NCBI GenBank assembly: GCA_006226465.1
Contig: SBHJ01000198.1
Location: 1 to 42,315, forward strand
Length of the DNA stretch: 42,315 nt
Reading direction: 5' to 3'
Source: Alphaproteobacteria bacterium
Lineage (GTDB): Bacteria > Pseudomonadota > Alphaproteobacteria > Sphingomonadales > Sphingomonadaceae
Under the pieces are notes generated by a model, which saw nothing but the letters and a program-made list of their open reading frames with translations, did no database searches and was not told the origin of the DNA. A program made the position numbers and the translations under genes. Positions within the stretch are counted from its first letter, which is position 1; each line of letters begins with the position of its first letter. This document shows positions 9,566 through 19,110 of the stretch, piece after piece.

Positions 9566-10689
9566 GCAGCAACCTCGCCCGTTTGGATCGACGCCGGCTT
9601 GCCGCCCTGATCCGCAAGGAAGCTGTACAGATCGTCCGCGATCCTTCGACGCTGCTCATCGCCTTTGTATTGCCAATTTTGTTGCTGTTCATTTTCGGGT
9701 TCGGCGTTTCGCTCGATGCCAACTCCATCCGCGTAGGGATGGTGGTACAGGATAGCAGCCCGCAGGCGGATTCACTCGCACAAGCTTTCCGGGCGAGCCC
9801 TTACCTCGAAATTGAAGAAAGTCCTGCGATCCAGCCTTTGCGCGAGCGGCTGGTCGCCAATCGAATTCGGGCGATGATCGTCATCCCGCAGGAATTCGGC
9901 GCTTCGATCGATCGCCGCGCGCCCCTGCCGATCCAGGTGGCGACCGATGGTTCGCAGCCCAATACCGCAAATTTTGCTGCAGCCTATGTCCAGGGAATCT
10001 ATGGCACCTGGATTGAACAGCAAGGCATGGCTCACTTTGCACCCACAGTGGGGGTCAATGCGCGATATTGGTGGAATCCCGAGCTCAAGAGTCGGTTTTT
10101 CCTGATCCCGGGATCGATCACCATCGTTATGACCATGATCGGCACGCTGCTGACCGCGCTGGTGGTAGCGCGCGAATGGGAACGCGGCACGCTGGAAGCG
10201 ATGATGGCAACGCCGATCAGCATGACCGAATTCATTGCCAGCAAGCTGGTCCCCTATTTCGTGCTGGGCTTGGGATCGATGGCCTTGTGCACGGTGCTGG
10301 GAATTGTCGTGTTCGGCGTCCCGCTGCGGGGGTCAATCCTGGCCTTGTTCCTGCTCGCTTCAGCCTTCCTGGTCCCCGCACTGGGTCTCGGCCTGTTCAT
10401 TTCGGCGGCAACCAAGAACCAGTTTGTCGCGAGCCAGGCCGCCCTGTTCTCCGGCTTCCTTCCTAGTTTCCTCCTGTCAGGTTTCATTTTCGAAATATCG
10501 TCCATGCCCAAGGTAATCCAGATGGTAACCTATCTGGTTCCAGCCCGATATCTCATCCCGCCGCTCCAGACCGTGTTCGCAGCTGGCGATGCATGGGGCA
10601 TGTTCGCACGCAATATTGCGGTGATGCTGGCATTCGGGGCGTTTTTCTTCTTCCTTGCCTATCGCACCACGCGCCGGAGCCTCGACTGA
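9562..10689 (+). CDS. ABC-2 type transporter permease (YbhS-like)
   Basis: 375 aa; IRKEAVQIVRDPSTLLIAFVLPILLLFIFGFGVSLD; WERGTLEAMMATP ABC-2 signature. Confidence 0.92.
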   Translation: MSSNLARLDRRRLAALIRKEAVQIVRDPSTLLIAFVLPILLLFIFGFGVSLDANSIRVGMVVQDSSPQADSLAQAFRASPYLEIEESPAIQPLRERLVANRIRAMIVIPQEFGASIDRRAPLPIQVATDGSQPNTANFAAAYVQGIYGTWIEQQGMAHFAPTVGVNARYWWNPELKSRFFLIPGSITIVMTMIGTLLTALVVAREWERGTLEAMMATPISMTEFIASKLVPYFVLGLGSMALCTVLGIVVFGVPLRGSILALFLLASAFLVPALGLGLFISAATKNQFVASQAALFSGFLPSFLLSGFIFEISSMPKVIQMVTYLVPARYLIPPLQTVFAAGDAWGMFARNIAVMLAFGAFFFFLAYRTTRRSLD

Positions 10690-11783
10690 TGGGACGGCTC
10701 AAAGCAATCACGATCAAGGAATTCTGGGCGCTGCTTCGCGATCCCAAGGCACGGATGGGCCTGTTCCTGCCTCCGCTCATCCAGCTTTTCCTGTTCAGCT
10801 ATGCAGCAACGCTGGAAGTGCGCAATATCGATATCGGCCTCTATGATATGAGCCAGGGGCGCCACAGCCATGAATTAGTCCAGCAGCTGAATGGCAGCCC
10901 CAATTTCAGGCGGATTGTGCCGATCAACTCACCCCAAGAGCTGCGGCAAGCAGTCGAAGATCAGAGAGTGATCGCCGCAATCGTGATCGAGCAGGACTTC
11001 GATCGACGCATGGCACGCGGTGATCCCGCTGATATCGGCGTTGTGCTCGACGGCAGGCGGTCGAACGCAGCGCAAATCGTCGCCTCCTACATCACCCGTA
11101 TTGCGGGCGGAATTGGCACGCAGGTCAAGCAATTGGGCGAGCCTGAAAGCGTGCGCGTCACCAATCTTTTCAACCCTAGCCTGGATTTCTTGTGGTTCAA
11201 TTTGCCGTCGCTCATTGTCATGCTTGGCGTGATTACCAGCATCGCCATCACCGGGCTTAGTATATCGCGCGAGCGTGAGCTCGGCAGTTTCGATCAATTG
11301 ATGGTATCGCCGCTCCGCGTGCACGAAATCCTTATCGGCAAGATGATTCCTCCGTTGTGCATTGGCCTGCTGAACGGCGTGATCTTTATCACTGCGGCGC
11401 AGCTGATTTTCGGTGTTCCATTCCGTGGATCCTACACGTTGTTTATTTCGGCGTTGCTGATCTTCAATTTCGCGCTGATCGGCGTCGGAATGTTTGTTTC
11501 TTCATTGTCACAGACCCAGCAACAGGCGTTTTTGGGGTCGTTCCTGTTGACGGTTCCGCTCATTATGCTTTCGGGCTTTTCGTCTCCAGTCGAGAACATG
11601 CCCGACTGGCTGCAGGTGCTGAACCACGCCAATCCGGCGATGTACTTCCTGCCCGTGGCGCAGGGAATCTTTCTCAAGGCCATGCCGCTTTCCGCTGTCG
11701 TCAGTTGGATGTGGCCGGTTGTGCTGATTGCAATTGTCACACTCAGCGCATCGGCATGGCTGTTCAGAGCAAGAATGGAGTAG
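10689..11783 (+). CDS. ABC-2 type transporter permease (YbhR-like)
   Basis: ATG at 10689 overlaps the preceding stop; MGRLKAITIKEFWALLRDPKARMGLFLPPLIQLFLFSYAATLEV; RERELGSFDQLMVSP. Confidence 0.92.
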   Translation: MGRLKAITIKEFWALLRDPKARMGLFLPPLIQLFLFSYAATLEVRNIDIGLYDMSQGRHSHELVQQLNGSPNFRRIVPINSPQELRQAVEDQRVIAAIVIEQDFDRRMARGDPADIGVVLDGRRSNAAQIVASYITRIAGGIGTQVKQLGEPESVRVTNLFNPSLDFLWFNLPSLIVMLGVITSIAITGLSISRERELGSFDQLMVSPLRVHEILIGKMIPPLCIGLLNGVIFITAAQLIFGVPFRGSYTLFISALLIFNFALIGVGMFVSSLSQTQQQAFLGSFLLTVPLIMLSGFSSPVENMPDWLQVLNHANPAMYFLPVAQGIFLKAMPLSAVVSWMWPVVLIAIVTLSASAWLFRARME

Positions 11784-11787
11784 CGCG

Positions 11788-13185
11788 ATGCGCACCTGTC
11801 TCTTTGTCCCAATTATCGCACTGGCCGGATGTACGGTTGGGCCTGACTACGCACCGCCCGCCAGTACGGCAGCGCCCGAATGGGTCGAACCTGTTGTTAA
11901 AGCGCCCGTCGATCTGGCGTGGTGGAACAGCTTCAACGACCCACTGCTTTCCAGCCTGGTCGAGCGTGCAATCGCCAATGCTCCTGAGGCGCGTATCGCC
12001 AGCGCCCGACTGGCTGAAGCGCGAGCCAATCGCGATGCCGCCTATGGTGGGCGCTTCCCGCAGGTGAACGCGATCGGCTCGATCACCGAGAACGTACTCT
12101 CCGAAAATGGCCAGTTGCCTGTTGCCAATATTCCAGGGTTCGAACGCGACTTCTCGCTGTTCGACCTGGGCTTCGACGCCAGCTGGGAAATCGACCTGTG
12201 GGGCAGGCAACGCCGCGAGCACGAGGGTGCGCAGGCTCGCGCCGATGCCGCGCTGGAGGCGCGCCGTGAGACCCAGCTGCGGCTCGCTGCCGAAGTTGCA
12301 CGCTCTTACGTGGATTTGCGCGCCGCGCAGCAGGAAGCTGGCTTGCAGGAAAGGATTTCCCAAAGCGCTTCCGCCCAGGCAGGGCTGGTTGCACAATTGC
12401 ATCAGGCTGGAGATGCCTCGCGCATCGACGCCGAACATGCGCGAGCTGCAGCAGCCAATGCGGCAAGACAGCCTCCGTTGGCGCGCGCCAAGGCCAAGAC
12501 TGCAATGTACCGCATCGCTGCCTTGCTTGGTCTCGCGCCAGAGGAGCTTGCACCCGAACTTGAACCGCCCGCTCCCCTCCCCGCCCCGCCCTTTGCTATC
12601 GGCGCAGGGCTGCGATCCGAACTGCTCGAACGTCGTCCAGATGTGCGCCGCGCCGAGCGCGAGCTGGCCGCAGCAACAGCCGGAATCGGCATAGCCAAGG
12701 CCGACCTGTTCCCGCGCTTCTCCTTGCTTGGGTCGCTGGGGACGCAGGCACGCAATACAGGCGATCTGACTTCATCCGACAGCCTGCGCCTCAATGTCGG
12801 GCCGCATTTCTCGTGGCCGATTTTCTCTGCTGGTCGCATTCGGGCACAGGTCCGTGCGGCCGATGCCCGGGTCCTAGGCGCGGCGGCGGCATGGGAAGGC
12901 GCGGTCGCAGGAGCGCTTGCCGATAGCGAGGCAGCGATCAACCGCCACGCCAATGCACAGATCGCGTACAATCACGCGCTGGATTCCCTGGACAGCCAGC
13001 GCCGCGTCAATGCATTGGCCCGCAAGCGATACGATGCGGGCGAGGACAGTCGCAGTCAGTGGCTCGCCGCAGAAATCGAGCTGGCGCAAGCCGAACTGGG
13101 AATGCTCCAGGCGCAATCCATGTCGCTCGACGCGGCGATTGCGCTCAACAAGGCATTGGGCGGGGGCTGGTCGGATGCGGATTGA
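11788..13185 (+). CDS. NodT-family outer-membrane efflux lipoprotein (TolC-like)
   Basis: MRTCLFVPIIALAGCTVGPDYAPP lipobox and GPDY motif; WEIDLWGRQR; LLERRPDVRRAERELAAA. Confidence 0.92.
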   Translation: MRTCLFVPIIALAGCTVGPDYAPPASTAAPEWVEPVVKAPVDLAWWNSFNDPLLSSLVERAIANAPEARIASARLAEARANRDAAYGGRFPQVNAIGSITENVLSENGQLPVANIPGFERDFSLFDLGFDASWEIDLWGRQRREHEGAQARADAALEARRETQLRLAAEVARSYVDLRAAQQEAGLQERISQSASAQAGLVAQLHQAGDASRIDAEHARAAAANAARQPPLARAKAKTAMYRIAALLGLAPEELAPELEPPAPLPAPPFAIGAGLRSELLERRPDVRRAERELAAATAGIGIAKADLFPRFSLLGSLGTQARNTGDLTSSDSLRLNVGPHFSWPIFSAGRIRAQVRAADARVLGAAAAWEGAVAGALADSEAAINRHANAQIAYNHALDSLDSQRRVNALARKRYDAGEDSRSQWLAAEIELAQAELGMLQAQSMSLDAAIALNKALGGGWSDAD

Positions 13186-13217
13186 ACCGAGCCTCTGGCT
13201 CCGATATCAATCGAGGC

Positions 13218-14243
13218 ATGACCCAGACCGATACCCGTACCGAATTCATCGCCCGCCTGCCCAAGGCTGAGCTTCACCTCCATATCGAAGGTTCCCTCGA
13301 GCCCGAACTGATGTTCGAGCTGGCGCAACGCAATGGGGTGAATATCCCCTTCGCATCGGTCGAAGAGGTGCGCGCGGCCTATGACTTCTCGAACCTGCAG
13401 GACTTCCTGGACATCTACTACCAGGGCATGGGCGTGCTGCTGAAGGAGGAGGACTTCTTCGACCTGACCATGGCCTATCTCGAACGCGCCAATATGGACA
13501 ATGTGCGCCATGTCGAGATCTTCTTCGATCCGCAGGGACATACCGAGCGCGGCGTGTCGTTTGACACCGCGATTGGCGGGATCCTGCGTGCGCTCGATGC
13601 AGGCGAAGAGCGGTTCGGCATCACCTATCGCCTTATCATGTGCTTCCTGCGGCACCTGAGCGAGGAAGCGGCGTTCGAAACCCTGGCAGAAGCTGAGAAG
13701 TGGCTGGACCGTATCGAAGGGGTTGGGCTCGATTCATCCGAAGTTGGCCATCCACCCAGCAAGTTTGCGCGGGTTTATGCCGCTGCCCGCGAAAAGGGCC
13801 TCAAGCTGGTCGCACATGCAGGTGAGGAAGGCCCGCCAGAATATGTCTGGGAGGCGCTCGACCTGCTCAAGATCGACCGGATCGACCATGGCAATCGCGC
13901 GCTGGAAGACGGCGCGTTGGTCGAAAGGATCGCTGCCGATGGCCAGACGCTGACCGTCTGCCCGCTCTCGAACCTCAAGCTTTGCGTGATCGATCGGATC
14001 GAGCACAGCCCGGTCAAGCGCATGCTCGAACTTGGCATTCGCGCCACGGTCAATTCCGATGATCCGGCCTATTTCGGCGGCTATGTGAACGCCAATTTCA
14101 ATGCGATCGCCAGTGCGCTCGATCTTTCGGTTGCCGAGCTAACACAGCTTGCCGCCAACTCCTTCAGCGGATCATTCCTGAGCGACGCGGACAAGGCCGC
14201 ACATATCGCCAAGGTGAGCGCCTTCGCCCGCGACTATCAGTAA
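13218..14243 (+). CDS. add: adenosine deaminase
   Basis: PKAELHLHIEGSLEPELMFELA metal-binding motif, HAGEEGPPEYVWEAL, TVNSDDPAYFGGYVNANF. Confidence 0.92.
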   Translation: MTQTDTRTEFIARLPKAELHLHIEGSLEPELMFELAQRNGVNIPFASVEEVRAAYDFSNLQDFLDIYYQGMGVLLKEEDFFDLTMAYLERANMDNVRHVEIFFDPQGHTERGVSFDTAIGGILRALDAGEERFGITYRLIMCFLRHLSEEAAFETLAEAEKWLDRIEGVGLDSSEVGHPPSKFARVYAAAREKGLKLVAHAGEEGPPEYVWEALDLLKIDRIDHGNRALEDGALVERIAADGQTLTVCPLSNLKLCVIDRIEHSPVKRMLELGIRATVNSDDPAYFGGYVNANFNAIASALDLSVAELTQLAANSFSGSFLSDADKAAHIAKVSAFARDYQ

Positions 14244-16636
14244 CCTTTCCCGCCGCCGAGCTGGTCGCCATAGGGGATCCAGATATTCTTCACTTCGGTG
14301 GCACGGCGCAGAACGTGCTCGCCCTCACCCAGCGCTGGATCGGCGAAGTCGTAGTGGCGGCCATTGCTGAGCCAGCTGCGCTTCATGTTGTCGGTCGCCA
14401 GCGTTTCGATAGCGCGGCAACTATCCGCGTCGCCGAAGTGCCAGATGCCATCGACATTGTCGTGCGCGGCAAGCACTTCTGCCAGCTCCTGCCGCTTGCC
14501 GGTGACGATGTTGATCACCCCGGCAGGTACATCCGAAGTCTCGATCACCTGATAAAGGTCGGTCGCCACCAGCGAAAGATGCTCTGACGGCAGCGCGACA
14601 ACGCGGTTGCCCATGGCGATGGCCGGAGCGACCAGTGAAACCAACGACAGCAATGGCTGCCAATCGGGGCAGGATATTCCGAGAATGCCCACCGGTTCGT
14701 TCATCGCCAGCGCAACCCCGCGCATTGGCGGTTGGTGAACACGGCCATCGTATTTGTCCGCCCAGGCAGCAGCGGAGAACAATCGGGAGATCGAAAGGTC
14801 GAATTCCTTGGCCGTAGTCGCCTTGGCTGCGCCTGTCAGTTCAACCAATCGTGCGACGAATTCGCCGCGCCGTTCCTCAAGGTTCTCGGCAAGGTAATAA
14901 ATGATCTGGGCGCGCAAATGCGCGGTCGATGCGCCCCATCCGGATGCTGCGTCGGCAGCTTCCACCGCATTGCGAATGTCCTTGCGATTTCCCAGCGCAG
15001 CATGGCCGGCCAGCCCGCCCTTGGCCGAATAGACCGGATAGCTCGATCCACCATCGGCGCGCGCCTGCTTGCCTCCAACATACATCTTTGCCGTGCGATC
15101 GATCGCATCGCTGAGCACATCGTGCTTCGGTTTGGGCAAAGGAACCGGTTTTTGCGGAGGAAGCTTCGCCTCAAATGCGGGCTTCAGATAGGCCTGCAGG
15201 CCCTCGATCCCGCCTTCGCGGCCGAAACCGGATTCACGATAGCCGCCGAAGCCGACTGCCGCGTCGAAGAAATTGGTTCCGTTGATCCAGACCACCCCGG
15301 CCTTGAGTTTGGGTGCGATCTCCAGCGCGCGGTTGATATTCTCGGTCCAGACCGATGCCGCGAGGCCATAGCGCGTGTTGTTTGCCAGCTGCGCGCCTTC
15401 CGCCTGAGTTCGGAAGCTGATCACGGTCAGCACCGGACCGAATATTTCCTCACGCATGCACACATTGGCGCTGCCCGCGTCGGTGATCAGGGTCGGCGGG
15501 TAAAAAATACCCTTCTCAGGCATGGCAATTTCGGGTTGCCAGATCGTGGCACCCTCTGCCTTGCCCTGCGCAACCAGGCGTTCGATCGTATCGCGCTGGC
15601 TGGCATCGACCAGTGCGCTCATGTCGATACACTTGTCGAGCGAAGGGCCTATACGCAGCTTGCTCATCCGTGCCTTGATCTTCTCGATCATCGCCTGCTC
15701 GATGCTCTCCTGCACCAGCAGGCGCGAGCCTGCGCAGCACACCTGCCCCTGGTTGAACCAGATTGCATCGACCAGCCCTTCAACCGCGCTGTCGAGATCG
15801 GCATCCTCGAACACGATATAGGGCGACTTCCCGCCCAGCTCGAGCGTGAGAGCCTTGCTCGATCCGGCGACACTGCGCCGGATGATCTTGCCCACTTCGG
15901 TCGAACCGGTGAAGGCGAGCTTATCGACATCGCGATGCTCAACCAGGGCCGCGCCGGTCCGCCCATCCCCCGTCACGATGTTCACGACGCCGGGCGGCAA
16001 ACCGATCTGTTCGAGCATGTCCGCGAACCAGAGCGCACTAAGCGAGGTGAATTCGGCTGGCTTCAGCACCACGGTATTTCCCGCTGCCAGTGCTGGGGCG
16101 ATCTTCCACGACAGCATCAGGAAGGGGAAGTTCCACGGGATAATCTGGCCGACGACGCCATGCGGGACATATCCCGCAAGCTCGCTATCGGCCAGCTGCG
16201 CCCAACCCGCATGGTGGTAGAAATGCCGTGCAGCGAGCTGTGTATCGAGATCGCGGGTTTCGCGGATCGACTTGCCGTTATCGAGCGATTCCAGCACCGC
16301 CACCACACGCGAATGTTTCTGGATCTGTCGCGCGATGGCGTAGAGATACCTGGCCCGGCCATGCCCGCCCAGCTTTTGCCAGGCAGGCTGCGCCTTGCGT
16401 GCTGCCTTCACTGCGGCGTCGACATCCTTGGCGCTGCCCTGCGCGATCCGGGCCAATTCCTGCTCATCGCTGGGCGAATAGGTCGCAAACAAGCTGGATT
16501 TGCCAACCGCGTGCCATTCCCCACCAATGAAATGCCCGAACTTGCGGCCGTGCGCATCGAGCCAAGCAATGGCCTGCGCGCTGTCCTCCGGCGCGGGGCC
16601 GTATTCCATGCTTTCGAACTTGTCTTTCAGGCTCAT
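14237..16636 (-). CDS. two-domain aldehyde dehydrogenase (ALDH16-like), C-terminal domain apparently non-catalytic
   Basis: 799 aa from MSLKDKF. First domain has FTGSTEVG and catalytic-Cys WFNQGQVCCAGSR; second ALDH-like half lacks the GQxC motif. Confidence 0.88.
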   Translation of the reverse strand: MSLKDKFESMEYGPAPEDSAQAIAWLDAHGRKFGHFIGGEWHAVGKSSLFATYSPSDEQELARIAQGSAKDVDAAVKAARKAQPAWQKLGGHGRARYLYAIARQIQKHSRVVAVLESLDNGKSIRETRDLDTQLAARHFYHHAGWAQLADSELAGYVPHGVVGQIIPWNFPFLMLSWKIAPALAAGNTVVLKPAEFTSLSALWFADMLEQIGLPPGVVNIVTGDGRTGAALVEHRDVDKLAFTGSTEVGKIIRRSVAGSSKALTLELGGKSPYIVFEDADLDSAVEGLVDAIWFNQGQVCCAGSRLLVQESIEQAMIEKIKARMSKLRIGPSLDKCIDMSALVDASQRDTIERLVAQGKAEGATIWQPEIAMPEKGIFYPPTLITDAGSANVCMREEIFGPVLTVISFRTQAEGAQLANNTRYGLAASVWTENINRALEIAPKLKAGVVWINGTNFFDAAVGFGGYRESGFGREGGIEGLQAYLKPAFEAKLPPQKPVPLPKPKHDVLSDAIDRTAKMYVGGKQARADGGSSYPVYSAKGGLAGHAALGNRKDIRNAVEAADAASGWGASTAHLRAQIIYYLAENLEERRGEFVARLVELTGAAKATTAKEFDLSISRLFSAAAWADKYDGRVHQPPMRGVALAMNEPVGILGISCPDWQPLLSLVSLVAPAIAMGNRVVALPSEHLSLVATDLYQVIETSDVPAGVINIVTGKRQELAEVLAAHDNVDGIWHFGDADSCRAIETLATDNMKRSWLSNGRHYDFADPALGEGEHVLRRATEVKNIWIPYGDQLGGGKGY

Positions 16637-16644
16637 ATACTCAC

Positions 16645-17613
16645 CTAAGCCATGGCATGCCGGTAGCTGGCAGAATAGCGCCCGGTAGCGTGAAACTCGA
16701 TTTGCCGCTCCAGATCGTTGAGAAGGCCGGAGGCACCGAACCGGAACATGTCGGAATTGAGCCACTCATCGCCCAGTTCCTCTTTCACCATGATCAGATA
16801 GGCGACTGCATCCTTGGCCGTGCGAATGCCTCCGGCGGGCTTGAACGCCACTTTCTGTCCGGTAAGGCGCTGGAACTCGCGGATCTGTCGCATCATTACC
16901 AGGCTGACCGGAAGTGTAGCGTTGCTGCTTTCCATGCCGGTCGAAGTCTTGATGAAGTCCGCGCCCGCCATCATCGCGACCATGGACGCGCGTGCGACAT
17001 TTGTCAGCGAACCTAGCTCCCCCACGGCGATAATCGCCTTGAGGCGCGCGGAACCCGCCGCCTCGCAAAATGCCTGCACCTCCTCGTAAAGCTCGCCCCA
17101 GCGTTGATTGAGCACGAGGTTGCGGGTGACGACGATGTCGATTTCGCGCGCGCCCGCCGCCACCGAGGCGCGGATTTCCTGCAGCCTGGTCTCCATCGGA
17201 GCAAGGCCAGCGGGGAAGCCGGTCGAAACCGCCGCTACCGGAACCTGTGAACCGCGCAGTGCCTCAACCGCCGCCTCGACCATGGAGTGATAGACGCACA
17301 CAGCACCCACGGTGAGCGGCATGTCGGCAATGCCGAGCGCCGCCTTGATCGCCGGATCGAGCGGATTGAGCGCCTTGGCGCAAAGCCTGCGGACCCGGCC
17401 CGGGGTATCGTCGCCTTGCAGCGTGGTCAGGTCGATCATCGAAATGGCGCGCAGCATCCAGGCGACCTGCCATTCCTTCTTGACCGTGCGCCGCCCGCCC
17501 AGGCTCGTGGCCCGACGTTCGACCGCACTCATGTTGATGCGCTGGGCATCGACCAACGCCGGGTCGAACTGGATCCCGCTGTTGCGCAATCTGTGCGGAG
17601 TGACATCGTTCAT
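16645..17613 (-). CDS. deoC: deoxyribose-phosphate aldolase
   Basis: 322 aa; IDLTTLQGDDT, EIDIVVTRNLVL, DFIKTSTGM, VAFKPAGGIRTAKDA. Confidence 0.93.
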   Translation of the reverse strand: MNDVTPHRLRNSGIQFDPALVDAQRINMSAVERRATSLGGRRTVKKEWQVAWMLRAISMIDLTTLQGDDTPGRVRRLCAKALNPLDPAIKAALGIADMPLTVGAVCVYHSMVEAAVEALRGSQVPVAAVSTGFPAGLAPMETRLQEIRASVAAGAREIDIVVTRNLVLNQRWGELYEEVQAFCEAAGSARLKAIIAVGELGSLTNVARASMVAMMAGADFIKTSTGMESSNATLPVSLVMMRQIREFQRLTGQKVAFKPAGGIRTAKDAVAYLIMVKEELGDEWLNSDMFRFGASGLLNDLERQIEFHATGRYSASYRHAMA

Positions 17614-18446
17614 CTTGCTGCGCCCAATTTGGGGATCAACCTTTCGAGCAGTGCCCGCAGTGGAATCGCAGCCCGCGCGCCTTCGCTCATCGTCTCTTCA
17701 TGGGTCAGCGCACCGCCCTGCATCCCCGCGCCGAGGTTGGTAATGCTGGAGATGCCAAGCACGCGCAGGCCGGCATGGCGGGCTACGATACATTCGGGCA
17801 CAGTCGACATGCCCACCGCATGCGCGCCCATACCGATCATCATGCGGATTTCCGCGGGCGTTTCGAAGTTCGGCCCCTTGACCATCAGATAGACCCCGCT
17901 GGTCAGGTCATCGACGTGTGCATCTGCGGCAGCTTTTTGCGCCAACTCGCGCAGATCGGCACTCCACGCGTCGGTCATGTCGGGAAAGCGCGGGCCAAGC
18001 CGGTCGTCATTCTCGCCAACCAGCGGATTGACGCCGGAAAAATTGATGTGATCCTCGATCAGCATAAGCCGTCCCGGGCCGACATCGGAGCGCAAGCTGC
18101 CCGCCGCATTGGTCAGGATCAAGATCTCGACACCTATCCCCGCCAGCGTTCGCACACCATAGCCCAGCTTCTCCGCTGGCTGGCCCTCATAGGCGTGAAC
18201 GCGCCCCTGCAGGCAGGCGACCTCGACCCCACCCATGGAGCCGACGATCAGTTTGCCGTGATGACCTGACACGGTTGTCGTGGGGAAGCGCGGGATGGCA
18301 GAGTATTCGATTTCCATCGCGTCGCTCAGCGACGCCGCCAGATCGTTGAGCCCGCTGCCCAGCACCAGGCCGATCCGGGGTCGCCGCTCACCCAGACGGT
18401 CCTTGAGAAAGGCTGCGCTGGCTTGGATATCGTCAAACAGGGTCAT
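17610..18446 (-). CDS. purine-nucleoside phosphorylase
   Basis: 278 aa from MTLFDDIQ; LGSGLNDLAASL, VSGHHGKL, LQGRVHAYEG, GPNFETPAEIRMM, VGMSTVPE; overlaps deoC start (ATGA). Confidence 0.92.
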   Translation of the reverse strand: MTLFDDIQASAAFLKDRLGERRPRIGLVLGSGLNDLAASLSDAMEIEYSAIPRFPTTTVSGHHGKLIVGSMGGVEVACLQGRVHAYEGQPAEKLGYGVRTLAGIGVEILILTNAAGSLRSDVGPGRLMLIEDHINFSGVNPLVGENDDRLGPRFPDMTDAWSADLRELAQKAAADAHVDDLTSGVYLMVKGPNFETPAEIRMMIGMGAHAVGMSTVPECIVARHAGLRVLGISSITNLGAGMQGGALTHEETMSEGARAAIPLRALLERLIPKLGAAR

Positions 18447-18540
18447 TGCGCTCCCTTGCCGCAGACTGCGGCATAGACGCAAGGCTGCTCGAATGCATCG
18501 GCGCAATTTCGCGAAGCTGACGGTGCTGTCGAATGTTGTT

Positions 18541-18685
18541 TGGTAGCGGAGGAGGAACATCTGATGAACATCTACCTCTTTGATTTAGGTCTCTAATTTT
18601 GGTGTCAGTCCGAAAAATACCCCCACTGATACCCCCTGAAGCAAGGCTTTGCGCCAAGTCGTTGCCGTAGCGCGATTGACCGATC
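18541..18685. repeat. att-like half site, copy 1: tRNA-3'-end-like 15-mer plus paired arm-type motifs
   Basis: TGGTAGCGGAGGAGG at 18541-18555; ATACCCCC at 18617-18624 and 18629-18636; then TTTGCG..AAGTCGTT. Co-linear and ungapped with 38363-38507. Confidence 0.7.
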
Positions 18686-19050
18686 CCGAGCGTGATGAAC
18701 TACTACGCAATTCGTGATTTCGAGCGGCAGAACTTGGGCCGGAATCAGACAGTCCGCAAATGGGTCGCGGTGTGCACCAAAAAGTCATTCCACTCGTTAT
18801 CTGCCCGCGTTTGACAGTCCGCGGCAAAACTAGATTGGTGCGGCGCACCCTGGATTCTCGTGGCAGCTGTGGTCAATCCCGCAACCGAGCTTTGTGAGGG
18901 AGGTCACGGTTATTGTCCTCGATTCTTCACATAGAAGTTGCTTGGCCGAACGGTGGTCGATGCGATGACACCAGGTAGAGAATTCACCGATTCGCTTCGG
19001 GCCTGCAGCCCAGATTGAATATCGTACTTCATAAAGAGAGTTCGGATGTG

Positions 19051-19075
19051 GGAATATTACCCACATCAATCCGTT
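19051..19075 (+). promoter_or_regulatory. ECF-type promoter candidate GGAATATTACCCACATCAATCCGTT
   Basis: GGAAT-N16-CGTT, 36 nt before the ATG at 19111; same spacing as four other elements in the island. Confidence 0.75.
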
Positions 19076-19110
19076 GTGTTTCCGACGGTTGCCGTTGGAG
19101 ATGCAATGAA

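Noticed and set aside
14732-16648. 638-aa plus-strand ORF
   Set aside because: Antisense shadow of the well-supported ALDH gene; no recognisable domain, composition typical of high-GC antisense frames.
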